Shown here in pieces: positions 40,491-53,200 of a DNA stretch of 64,000 nucleotides (its first letter is position 1; each line of letters opens with the position of its first letter). Position numbers and translations under genes: made by a program. The notes beneath the pieces are model-generated. The model saw only the letters and a program-made list of their open reading frames with translations, did not search any database and was not told the origin of the DNA. The stretch is from NCBI RefSeq assembly GCF_040954835.1, contig NC_090701.1, forward strand, positions 13,512,501 to 13,576,500, written 5' to 3'. The stretch is from Lepisosteus oculatus (Eukaryota > Chordata > Actinopteri > Semionotiformes > Lepisosteidae).

Positions 40491-42079
40491 TTCTTTGATT
40501 TCTTGCTAATTGTGAAGTAAACAGATCTTTATCATCCCATTCTTTTTCCTTTTTATACATCTCTTCCCTATGCAGCTTGTTGTGTTGGATTGATATGTAC
40601 AGATTATAGATACTCATTTAAAACCCAGATAGGTGACATGCTGTGGATGTTAATCTTAATCTAAATTGCCCTGTGATGTTATATATGAAAAATTACATTG
40701 CATCCATCTACAAGAAAAATGTCAAACTGTTTGGATTCCAGAATTACTTCTCAGTACTTTTTCACTGCTAACCTCTTTATGGTGACAACCATCTAATTTC
40801 CTAAAGGTGTGACAGACATAAAACATATTTTGTGTCAGAGGTTCCATGAAATATTAAATATTTTTCTCTGTACTTAATAATGATGATCTCACACAGATTC
40901 AGTGAAAATACTTTAAATTTAGCCTTTGCAGAATTATCGAGGGACTAGAGTTTAGTTAAACAACAACTGAAGATTAAAGAGGTACCTAGAACTATCTGAT
41001 GGGAAACATATGAAACTGAGTAATTATAGCAATATCAATTACAGGTTTTAAATTTTACACTTATGTAATTGGGTTCTTCACATACCACACTGATTACTTT
41101 CATCTGCTCATAGATAAACCTACCAAATAATTATCTTCAGACACAGAAAGGTTTTCACACTAGCTCATCAGAAATTGCAATATGAATACTTCACCATGTA
41201 ATGGAAACAGATTGTTTGAGTAAAAGTAGAAATAATGTCTCCCTTAAGAGTGAGCTTTTAAATGTATTAAACAATTCAATCTTTTTTTTCTCTTTGCATC
41301 AGCATCCTATTATTACCTTCCTGACAAAGATTATTGGTCTAAAATAATCTGTACTTTTTCAAAGGATAGTCAGGAAATTTTCAGTAAACTAAATCTTAAT
41401 CATGTGATTTCTATTACTGTTGAGGACAACTAGTATGGCCTTTAGTTCTGACCACTCAGAACTGCAGCTGGATTAAATATTAGGTAAGAAGCAAAATTAC
41501 AACTATACCAGAGGATTTGAATAGGGGAATTTCCAATTAAATTTAAACCCCTTTTCTCATCTAACAAACTAACAAAATTAGTTAGTCCACCCCAAACATA
41601 TTATATCTAGGACTGGTTTGAAATGACCTGATTTGCACTAGGTCTGGTCCATCTTTTCTAAATTAAAATTAGGCCGACCAAGATCTGCTCATGCTAAGCA
41701 GGACCTATGAAAATACTGCTTTGTGTTAAATATCCTGTGTAGTTGTATTGTCTGAAAATTATTTGAAATGTTATTGTTATTTTCGGTGCGATTAGTAATC
41801 GTTATGATAATGTGATGAATGAAGGTGAGATCAAATCCAGACAATCCGAAATATATTAAAATGTAATTCAAATTATTTCACTGAAGTGCAGACTATTAAT
41901 GAAGAAAACAAACGCTGCATCGCTCATTGCCCTGTAGCAAGGATACTGTATTTGTTCTTCACACTAGCGCCCTCTGGAAACAGTACATTTGGAGAGCGTG
42001 TTGCAGCTCCTTGTTAACGTGCTGCCCTGAGTGGCTCATCCCATTTCTAGTGAACCCGGAGCTATTCTTTCAAACTCTT
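40491..42079. other. AT-rich intergenic DNA upstream of wdr37
   Basis: No gene or named repeat. GC content rises near 42 kb into the wdr37 promoter. Confidence 0.45.
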
Positions 42080-42544
42080 TACACGGAAGAGCATCGAAGG
42101 CACACGATCCGCTGCAGCAAAGCACTTGCACAAGTTCCGCATCTAACCAAACCTGACTGGTCTCTCGCGGGGGGTGAAAGCTGGCGGAAGCAGTGTTCCT
42201 GACAGGTTGCAACTCGAAATAAGCAACGCCTTGCGACACACAGGAGGCGGCCTTTAGCGTTTTGCAACTGCCCTGTAGCCTGCCGAGAAGCCGTCCTTTA
42301 ACCCCAGCTATTGTGGGTGCCCGGATGCTGCGAGGGCATGTTATTTTGACAGCAGAGGAAAAGAAGCGTCAACAAGAATCCCGGCAGGAAACCAAGCGGA
42401 AAAGAGGGGTGCTGGAGGGAGGGGGGGAGGACCATTCCAGGTTTTTTCTGGAAGATGGTCACTCGAAAGACGCACTCTCTCCCTTTATCCTCCTCCAGAT
42501 GAGCGAGCAGCGAAGGGCGCTTGTGTAGCCAGACGCTCTTTAAT
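42080..42544 (+). promoter_or_regulatory. wdr37: CpG-rich promoter and probable first (untranslated) exon of wdr37
   Basis: GC- and CpG-rich sequence ends at a strong donor, TTTAAT then GTGAGTAAAG, so an exon probably ends at 42544. The first coding exon is 4.6 kb downstream with its own acceptor, so an upstream 5' untranslated exon is required. An 88-codon frame at 42262-42528 is not conserved with anything I recognise. The start site is unknown. Confidence 0.55.
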
Positions 42545-45500
42545 GTGAGTAAAGACGCGTACTGCCCGTGTCTCCTTTTTGTCGCTGCAGCCGAGCCCGC
42601 CTAGTTAGGATTTGGGAAGTTGCGGGCTTTACGTGGCCTTCGGTGTGATACGATGTTATAATAACACAAGAGGCGGCCGCATTTTCATTTTAGGTCTTCT
42701 GATTATCTTTTTTTTAAAAAAACAAAACAACGATGTTTATCATTTGGGCACAGTGGACCTCTCGCTTGGTCTGTTTCACTGAAACCGTTCGTTTCGCCTG
42801 GTTTGTAAGTGGGTAAGGATCATGCTCATTAAGAAACGGGTAAATAAAAGTAGAGTTGCTGTATTTTGAATCTAAAACGATACAACTGTAAAATAATCAT
42901 GCAATGTGTACTTATATATATATATTTCAAGTCGATCGAAATTCTTAAACATTACAAACATTACAGCGTGCAGCGTCATATTACGTTACATACATTCAGT
43001 TATTGGATATAAACACCGAGTCATTCAAAGATATTACAGTGAAGCCTTATCGTATTTATACTAGTGCCATTGTTTTGCTTTAATTTATATCTGGTCGATA
43101 AGTGGCCTTGCCATACTTTATTAATACCGACTTGTTCGTTTAGCTTACTGTATAAGTATGCAATTTGGTTTCAGAAAAAAACCGCACGCCTTACTGTAAA
43201 AAAAAACTCTTACCGGAAGCCAGATTTTAAAATGTATTCGGTTATCTTAAAATTTCTGCGGTTTTGTTATTGAAAAACGTGGTGGATTTGCTTTGATTTC
43301 GTTCTATGGTAAGGTCATTCCCTGCACACTAGCAGAGTCCAATTGTAATTAAATGCATCGTATCTGTTCTTTTCAGGCAAAGCATTTTTCCATTTAGCTT
43401 TGTGCATAACCAAAGGTAGAGGATTTAATTACAAATCTTGGCTTCGCACTGTTGTGATTGCTGCTCTGCTGGTACGTCCTTTGCTGTCGCCGCTCCCAGA
43501 CCCAGACCTTGAGGGGGAGCACTAAATTAAAGATAGACACTGGAAAGAGTTACTGCATCGTCATGCCTGGTGACAACCTTGAAGCAACTTCGTCGCATTG
43601 CTGTATAGGGTTTCTACTCCACGACAGCTTTCCAGGGCCCTTTCGTTGAACTGGAACTCTTTAGTTGGGTGATTGACGTTGTAATTAAGAATACTCTTTT
43701 TTTTAAACTCATCTTTCAAACTGGCTTTAAACCTTAAGCCATAAGTAACTTATTTTTCAGTGTCTTGACTTGTAGCTTTTCCTTTCCTCCTGATCTGCCT
43801 CGGGTCGGGTGAACAAATAGAAGAAAGAAAAAAATGGAAATGTGTACCTGTTTAGTAATGGGAATACCATCATTGTGTGTTTTCAGATTTTTTTAAAAAA
43901 TGTTTCTTCTGGCTGCTAAACATGACCGTACTTTCTGTCTAATTTACACTTTATACCGTTTGTATGAGTGTTAAGGCGTTATCACTAAAATCAAAAGCTC
44001 ATTTTTTTTTTAGTAGCTTGAATTACAGGCCCGGGAGATACAGCTGAATGATGTGGGAGATGTACCCATAAAGACGAGCAGTACACACTTAGATGGGGCC
44101 ACATGTGTCCTGGAAGAAACTCGTTAACAGGCAGGAAGTACATTGGTGGGTCATGAGGATTTGTTTCAGAAACATACTTTCAGTCGCTCTTTTCTTGATG
44201 ATTTAGAAAAACCTCAGAAAAGCTGTCCTGTTGCTCTGTGCTAGTGGTGATATAGAAATAAGCCTCAGCACTACCCTTGGTCTGCACATATTATGTGTGG
44301 ATTGCACTAATATCATTAAGGCTGTCTAGTGTCATTAAGGCTGGCGGTTGAGGTTTACCGATCCCGACGATCTCACCCAGACGTTTCTTGAAAGAAGCCC
44401 CGGTTGCTACTTCAACAACATGGCTGGTCAGCTCATTGCAGACTCCCACAGCCCTAAAAAATACAGCTCACCTGTTCCCTGACTGCGAATTGAACCTGGA
44501 CTGCAGCATGTGTGAACGCAAAATTCTAACTACTAGATCACTAGGGAGTCATGTTAACAATAATCTTCTTAGTTGACGTTGTGGGTTTCATGATTATGCA
44601 GCATGGACGGACTTAAACTTGTGTATTATTTCTTTATAATGATAATGACAGATTGTGGCATATGGTAAAATGCCTGCTTAATTCATCACTAATTTTGCTT
44701 AACTCTTTAGAGCCAGTATAGTTAATCTTGTCTTCCTTTTCATGCTTCTTGGAAATTGACTGTGCTGCTGAAATATACACATTTTTTATACTCCGCTTAT
44801 ATGTAATTTTCATTTAGCGGAGACCTTTTGTGTAAGCGGAATGATGTCTCAGAATCCCAAAGATAGCAGCAACTAAGTTGGTGTATCGGAGTGATCTAAA
44901 GGAGTTGGGATGAGAAATCATAAGCTGTTCGAATAAAAAATATTGTATAGTGCAATATGCATCACTTGCAATTAATCAGATGAAGTGCAAGATTGTTGGT
45001 GCACAAACAAGAAAAAAAATCCTAATCATGGGTGAAGAAATAAGATGTTGCTGTAGTAGATGACGAGTAGTGTGGCGCTAAAGGTAAATTAGTAATGAAA
45101 AGGTTATTTTTGAGTAGCGGCAGAAAGGCAGTTAGTCGTGATGCCAGCACCAACACAAGAAAGATGACCACAGGTATATGTACTGGATGATGTTGCTAAT
45201 GGGTTCTCTTAAAAATACAGTGTATGACCTCAGTAACAGGTGACTGCCCATTACCTATCAAAGCTGATAGCTAAAGAAATGTGCTTATTAGATACCGGAC
45301 TTGACATTAAATGTACAAATAGTTCTTAGTGTTTGTTTTTTTACCTTCAGCTGGAAAACTATTTTTTTTACTCAAAAATAGTTGAACAATTTCTACACAA
45401 AACGTTAGTGTCTTTGATTGTATTTTCTTCTTCTAAATATAAAACTGAGAGACCGAAATGGAAAACCCTTTCATTCTGACTAGGCTATTGCAGGCTAACG

Positions 45501-46750
45501 GTAGTACGTTTCAAGCTGGAACCTTTGTGTTGCTACTTCTCTCTGCCATATCGACCGACACACAGGAAAATTTGAATGCAGACAATCAGATCTTCATTGC
45601 TTCCTCTTCATATTTTGTGTGTGTATTCTGAGAAAAAAAATACTTTCAGGCTGCAACATAAAACTGGTTATCAAAAAACAATGGCATTCATTTGTTTTTA
45701 AGTTATTTTGTCTGATAGGCAAATAAAAGCCTGAAAGGTAAAATAATGTGATGTCTTTAATGCTACACCATACATAAAACCGTGTCTGTGCAGTCTTAGA
45801 TTAGATTTCTCTGAATAATACATATAATGTAATATCGGTGCCTATCAGCAGACAACCTTTTGTGTTGTGTGTACAGTTACATGAGCCAAACTTCAGGGTC
45901 ACGAGTTTAATAATGTATGAGTTGTTGTCTTCCCCTTCAAAGATAAAGTGGGTCGTATGCTGTAATGAGAAATAAGATAAAGACGTTTGAAGCTTTCTGC
46001 TCCAAAAATGAGTGACTTTTGGCTCCAATATAAAATTTAATGCACATTCCATGCTCATTTTCCAAAATTGTGTTTGAAAATGTGAAAGAGGTAATTTTTC
46101 CTTCCTGTGATGAGTGTTAGATTTGTAATTTAAAGTTACCAACGTTTAATAGGAAAACGTTTGAACTTGGCAACTTTTTTTTTTCAAGTAGGTGAATGTG
46201 ATAAATAATGTACATAAAAAATTTAAAGCAGTCTTGGTGTAATATTTTAACTGCACGAAAGGTTCATGTCTCTCTTTAAGAAAAGCTTATTTGCAGTGGT
46301 TATAAGTTACATCTTGCCAGAGAAATTGGTAAGGGTGGTTACTGCCTTCTTTCCAGATCAGTGTAAAGCATTTCTGTTTGATTGTAATTCTATGGCTTTG
46401 AAGAATGCACATCACTGATTAAGAATTCCAAAGCTGACTTATCTGTCCTCTTTCTTTTGACTTTCTCTGTTCTATTTGATTAGTGTTCAAGGTTTTTTGG
46501 TCTGTATTTATATTTGTTATTTACACACTTTTATGGTAATTCTGAAATTCGTTTACTTGATTTTGTAAAGATTGCTAGTCCAAATACAAGTGTGGCCTCA
46601 GGTTTTATCACAATCATTATGGGTTAATCTTCATTAATTGCATATTCTTTCATTTTCCGGAATATGTGGTATAGGCAGTATATGGACGCTAATTACCTTT
46701 TTGCGTATTCATTTATTTTACAGAAGCCACCCAAGGTTTAATGTCTTTGT
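42545..46750. other. wdr37 intron 1 (presumptive)
   Basis: CpG-rich at its start, then AT-rich. It contains repeat copy B (44365-44560). A second good donor context, CTGCTG then GTACGTCC near 43470, could mark an alternative untranslated exon. No other exon is supported. Confidence 0.45.
44365..44560 (+). repeat. unclassified interspersed repeat, copy B
   Basis: Shares TTTCTTGAAAGAAGCC, CAACATGGC, CAGCTC and CTCCCACAGCCCT in order with copy A at 39570-39735, in the same orientation. It then diverges into a segment with GCGAATTGAACCTGGACTGC, which is tRNA B-box-like in reverse. Confidence 0.5.
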
Positions 46751-46760
46751 AAAAGTAATA

Positions 46761-46975
46761 ATAATAAGAAAGTAATAATAGGTTTATTTCATGCTGAAAA
46801 GAGAAGAAAGAAAATGCAACATTTCGGCTGTGGAGCCTTCTCGCACCCAAAGAAGGCTCCACAGCTGAAATGTTGTGTTTTCTTTCTTCTCTTTTCAGCA
46901 TGGAATTAAATTTTACTTGTTCCTTTGCAGCCTACGCATGCTGACGCAGCTACTCACCTGAACTATAATAAGAAA
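46761..46975 (+). mobile_element. Penelope-like insertion with 11-bp target duplication and 58-bp palindrome
   Basis: ATAATAAGAAA occurs at 46761-46771 and 46965-46975, bracketing the insertion 46772-46964, which ends CACCTGAACT like the 14.2-kb copy. Arms 46784-46841 and 46851-46909 are reverse complements with about five mismatches around a 9-bp centre, so one end segment is present in both orientations. The arms carry the GGCTCCACAGC..GAAATGTTG block of the hammerhead-like core, but CTGAAGA is lost at the palindrome centre. It ends about 125 bases before the wdr37 first coding exon. Confidence 0.65.
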
Positions 46976-47100
46976 CCATGCAGTCTTGTCCAAGGGCAAT
47001 ATTCGAGCATAACTGTCATTTGCATAAAACAACGACAAAAAAACAACGCAGGAAGTGATGCGACGATTGAGCAAGCCCTTGCATGTTTGCTTAGTTTCAG

Positions 47101-47134
47101 ACAGGAAGTTTGGAGAAGACGTCACTGAGGAGTA
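47101..47134 (+). promoter_or_regulatory. wdr37: wdr37 5' untranslated part of exon 2
   Basis: A good acceptor TTGCTTAGTTTCAG ends at 47100. An in-frame TGA at 47126-47128, nine bases before the ATG, fixes 47135 as the first possible start; G is at -3. Confidence 0.6.
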
Positions 47135-47272
47135 ATGCCTGTTGAAAGTGGAAGCAGTGCAGCTGCTCGTCAGGCCAAGCAGAAGCGCAAGTCCCACAGC
47201 CTTTCCATTCGAAGAACCAACAGCACAGAACAGGATCGGGCAGGAATGCAGAGGGAAATGTTAGAAGGACAA
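47135..47272 (+). CDS. wdr37: wdr37 coding exon 1 (residues 1-46)
   Basis: Encodes [20 protein letters not shown], then [17 protein letters not shown] and REMLEGQ. Donor GTAAGT, phase 0. Confidence 0.95.
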
Positions 47273-50200
47273 GTAAGTTACAACCCGGAGTGAATTTGAA
47301 AGCCATGTCTTTTGTCAAAAGAGAAGCAGTGTGTAATTATATGCTTTTATGGCCACTGGGAAGTATCTTTCTGAGACGCATACAGCACATTGTTTTTGTT
47401 AACATGTTGTCCAATGATCCTTAAGTTTGTAAGTTGGCATGTGACTTGAAAGGTGGGAGAGACCTGGTTTTGCGACCCTTTTTTTGCATTGTTTGTTCCC
47501 GGTGTGGCAGCAGGCACAGTAGCTGTAACAGCCCACTTGTAAACAGAATTGAGTGGTTTTTCATTTTTTTACTCTTTTGTATTCTGGCTGTGTTTTATCC
47601 AGTGATTCACTGTTGTCATAGGTAACACTCTCCCGCAAATGTATTTATGATTATTAGTTGGATGAGTGTCTATAATTAGAAATGCATTTTTATCTTTCAA
47701 TTCTAAGGATCATTCATATGTAAATATAGGGAAATTAATGAAAAAAATACTTAAAGCGAAATAATTTTCTTATTATTTTATATATATATACTTATGCAGA
47801 TTAAATAAAAGATTAAGTTACAAATATAAACTTTAAATACACAAGACCGTGGAGTGTATTTCAGCTTATGTTATCACGTCCTGCCTTTTGGAAGACGGTT
47901 GTTAACCTGCGGTTAGGACAGTATGGCAGGTCAGTGATAATATCCACTTTTTGTTTCTTATCTGGCGGTGCACAGTAAATGAAACCTCTTGTACTTCTGT
48001 GACATGTGTCATTCTGTAATTTTCTGAAAAACAAATACTAACCCTGTCATACTTGTGATCAGGATGGACTCTTTGTAGCTTAACATTGGAAATGTTAAGA
48101 GAGCTACACAGGAGAAAAAATGCATACATCCAGTACACTAATACTGTGTTTCACTCTTTGTGTTTTTGCCTTATTTATTTCCGTTTATTTATGTTTTGGT
48201 TGGTTACATATCTTGTAATTACATTGTATACAAGCATGAATGACCTAAATTGGGAGTGATATCTTTACTACTTTGCTGGTGATAACCCCCACTTTTGACA
48301 TTGAACAAACACACATTCTCTCCTTGCTGCAGGGTCTGGTGGAAATATTAAAAGGCCTTTTGTGTCCTTCAGGAAGATGAAGTCATAGTGGATATATTCC
48401 ATTGTGGAAAAACTCTTTGAAAGGCTACAAGTGAAAAATTTGAAGTGGTAAAGCAGATGGATCAGCAGTAGTCTTGTAATCCAGAAGTTCTTAGTGTGCT
48501 GTGAATTCAGATCTGGCAGTGTACTTTTGAAGGACATTTCTATTTGATGAAAATTATCAACATAGCAGACAAAAAAGTATTTCGCCAGTTATTCATTAGT
48601 GCCAGGTATATACGTCACTGGATATGAGGCACTGACAACTTAAAACCAGTTTTCTTTCAGTATTGCCCTAGGTAATTAAATGCTTTTCAAATTAAGTTAT
48701 ATATGTTATGTTATATGTAAACATAAAAGCTGTTGGCACAATTAAACAACAATATTTAATACTGATTTAAAATTAACAGCATTTTATTCTCTAGCTGTTG
48801 TGGTAATTAACCTATTTAGTTTAATTTGGGACTGCTTAGAGAGCTGGGTATAGATAAGATGTTCTCAAGTCGGACTAAACTAAAAGTTGGACACCTAAAA
48901 ATACTAACCTAAGATCTTTGTTTTTATGTAGTAAAATATTTCTATTATATGTGTGTGGTAATTAGCCTCTCCATACATAGTAATGGTACATAGCCCTGTT
49001 CCAGAAGACAGTGATATTCTAACCAAAAGAGAAGTGTGAGCCTTGGCTCGTATAATAAAATATAATATAATATAGAGTTAATTAATTTAGTCTTTCTTTT
49101 TGATCCGTATCTGTTAACACTTCTAGGCCTGAGAAGCAAAGGGAGAATGTTTCTTAATATAGCGGAAGGGGCTGTTTAATTTGACTGTATGTATACACAG
49201 TATTGCTTCGCTGTATGAGCATCCACTACTGTATACAAGTTTTAATTTATATGCGATATACTGTAGTGTAATTCCTACCTATGTTTTCATTTGACAAGGA
49301 GATTTTCACTCTTATGAGGTAGGCTCTTGTAAAGAAAGCATTGCCCAGATTCTTCTTTTCTAGCATCTGCATGGATTAAGTATTTATTTTTAGTTATTTT
49401 ATTATAATAAAGGCTTATGTGTAACAAGTGCGTATAAACTAGTACAGGATAGTACCTAATGTTCAAACATTTGCTAATGGCTGTACTTTGCCATAAGGGA
49501 GCAGGAGTGTTATTATTTTTCTATCTATTGTTTATGCATTGGCAAATTACTTTGAGCATGCTACTTGAATAATTAATGGGGAATGTTACTTTAATAACAA
49601 CATACTATGATACTGTTGTTGTGCTGTATTAAGATGAAGTTTGGGTGTTTGAAGGCACGTTTTTGAGTTATGGAACCAATAATATTATTAGACAGGAAGT
49701 AATGGGACTTTAAATTCCTTCATGAGCAGTTTTTGAGGACCAGAATGAAGTTTGTATGATGCCAGATTACTGCACATATACATATCTGCATATATAGGTG
49801 TTTTCTGTATCTGTTTGGTATGTATATGCTTGAAGACAAATATTGTCATGGTTAAATTTAAATACTGCTACACATTTATTTGTATAATTATTAAGCTCTA
49901 TGTTTTAATAGTATAATTTCCTAGAATATTGACTGCCACTTCATTTTACTGAGAAGAGGTAAAGATCCTGGTGACTGGGGTTCTAAATACATCTTCACTG
50001 TCTGAAGTCACATGTCCAAATAAATCAATTATAAGCCCAACTCTACTGCACAGGAAACATTGATGTGATGCAGAAATTGGATTAATGAAGGGACAATTAA
50101 GAGGAACTTAAAGCGTAAAATCAATAATAAGGTATTCCATTTGCAAGAGCTAGTCAGAATGATAGCCAGATGCATAACCAGCATAAATTGTGTAGATTTG

Positions 50201-53200
50201 ATCAGTGGTTAACCTAGCAGCAAAATAAAAAGCTTTAAATGGGAAGGCACTGAAGACATCTTTAAATAAAGAAGGCATTGAGTGTGAGAGTCCATGTACA
50301 TATACTCTCTCATATTTAACATTTCATCAAATAGTTCTGTTGACATTTTGAAAGTGGTTTAGTAGGCTTTAAAACTGACAGCTTGAGAACAACAAATAGA
50401 AACAAGATTCACATTGCAGTTTGCTTCAACATTTGTTTGAACATCATAGTATTGTTTTTCAGAATCCCACTGTCTTTCCTGTAAGGGAATGCAAAGAGAA
50501 CTATACAGTATCTTCTGATGCATTGTATAGTATTTCATTTCTGTTGTTTGCTTCTTGCATTATCCAAAAGCCTTTTTCTAGTGAGAGATTATGATCCTTT
50601 TGTCTTATTGTGTTTACATACATGCGTACAATGGTCTTATGGTTCATTACAAGATAAAAAGCTTTACATGTAAAGTAGTGTAGTGAAAAGTAACAAATTA
50701 AATAATATATATTGATATTCTTTCAAAATACTTTGATTGTAGAAACAATTGTTGATTGGTCATGATATTGTTAATACCAAGGAAAATAACAGTATGACTT
50801 TGAACAGTGTGACGTCTTTTCCAGGTGCTTATACAGTACCAGCTTATTCCAGTACAAAATAGTATTATGATGCATTAGTGCTGATGCTGAGAAGCTGATT
50901 CTACTACTTGAATGTGTAAGCAGATACCCGAACTAAGTATTCACTGAAAAACATGCCAGAGTTCTCTGTGCCCAGTTGTTGCATCACTTTCCTAAATTGT
51001 ATTTGTGCTTTTGTTTAAGAAAGGCATACAGTATCTTCAATAAGGGATATTCCAAACCATGTGCTGCAAAGTTTTATGTCCTATTATTTAATCAAAAGTT
51101 ACAGCTGAATTTAATATTGCTCTGTTAGATTTCTCAGTTGCACTCATTCAAATCAGCTGTTCAGGTGATGGAATGTGCTCTGGCGCAGCAGCTCCTCCAA
51201 AAATATAAATCCTGTTGGTGCAATATTTAGAAAAAAAAACTTTAATGTGTTGGTTTCATGAAAATGCTTGGACTAAAGCATGTTTACAATGTAATAGGGC
51301 TGCTTTCGTGTTACTGGGCATTAGTTGCCTCGTTCTGAAATGCAGACAATGACGGCAATATGGCGCAACACACACATTGGAACTTTGTCTCTTTTGTGAT
51401 GTAGATTGGAGTTTGTACACGTTATGGTGTATGTGGTAGTTTCATTGTGGTTTGAAATGCTCTAATCATTGCCGAATCATTATAACCCCAAAAAGTAAAA
51501 ATAGTTTGGCAGTTCCCCTTTAACACGTTCGGTTGTAACATTAGAGGAAAAAAAATAGGCACAACTGACAAACAGACATGGACAATAAATTTAGACAATA
51601 GACGTTATAATACAGCCAGGACGTAGTGCAGTACCTTAAAGTGCAGGTGCTAATTTGAGCTGTTTATGATGCGGACTGCCTGGGGGAAGAAACTGTTTTT
51701 GAATCTATTCGTCAGAGTTCTGATACTGCGATACCTCCTACCAGAACCCAGGGGTGAAAACAGATCGTGACCAGGGTGAATTGGGTCCTGATGTATACAA
51801 TAGCTAAAGCCTGGTTGTGGCAGCGGACGAGATATATCCAGTCGATGAAGGTTAGCTCGGTCCCAATGATTTTCTGCGCGGACCTCACAACCTATATATA
51901 ACCTGATATACTGGATACTATATAATGCAGTATACAGTCTTGTACAGTAGGGGTGTTTTCACTTGTAAGACTGCAGTATTGGGGGCTGTTTAAAAGGAAA
52001 CGGAGTAAGCAATGTGAAGTGATGCTTATTGTTTTATAACAGTTCTTAAAGCAAACAACAGTGTTCCTTTTAATCAAAACTCTTGTATTATCGAACCTTA
52101 TGACATTATTCATTTTTTGGAATTCAGACTTTGCAGTACATTCCCCCTTTTCAGATTTACATTCGTTAAAGTTGATTTTCCTTCAAAGTAGCGGAAAATG
52201 GTTGAACCTCATCTTATGTGCCTGACTGTCTTGTGTCTTCTTGGCCTTGTTTTAAGACATGATAATGGATGGTTTCCTGCTGCCTGGAAATACCTGGCTA
52301 TCAAATCTAATTTGTTTTGATCCATAGATAATTAAGCCAAAAATGCCTTTTACACCCCAAAAGAGATTAGTAATTCATTTAATGGGCTTTGGAAGAATTT
52401 CAGATATTTTTGCCTGCCTCGGATGTAATTCAGAAACTGGCTCCAAGCCGTATAGCAGCTCATCTATTACATAACAAAACAGTCCTTAGCGTCTCATTGT
52501 TCTCTGATCTAATAAGTGAGTCACAGCACATTTTATTTTTTTAATAATGTCTGTGCATCTACCTGCTAATTATTCTTTTAATTTCCCCCCAATCTTTTTT
52601 GTTCTTAGTTACTATTGGCTCATTGTTTGATGGTATTCCTAATGCAAACTAACTGTAGAGATTAGGTCCAGGTGCCTTTAGCCTGCTCATTGCTGCCATT
52701 ATGTTTGGTAACCAAGGAGACCTTTAGTTTTTAGGCACATGCTTGAGGGGCTTTGGAAAAATAAGTGACCAACTGTTGTTTGCGAATCAATGTTTTCAAT
52801 GTGTGTTTACATGTGGCGTTGACAGAAAAGAGAATGGCTACCTTCATTTTGACACAGCTCTTCTGATATAGTGCTGTCAATGCCGGGTGAGAGTATAGTT
52901 TTCTGAAGCCTGTGGAAATAGTTTTTTACTAGCATTTCAAAAGCGTGGGGCAGTTTTTTTTTGTAAATCATGAAATGTTTGGCTGCTTACCTAGATTTTA
53001 ATCCACTTTAATGCATTACTTTGGGATCAGTGGACTCATGAATATGGAGGTAAGCTAGTTAGCTCCTCTTGCTTAAAAATAAGGGAGCCAGTAGGATCCT
53101 GACTGCAGTCTTATCGAGTACTATTTAGTGTGCTGTTATGCTGTTATATAATGTGCTGTTACCTGTTATGATGTGAACGATAAAATCATTATTTAAGAAT

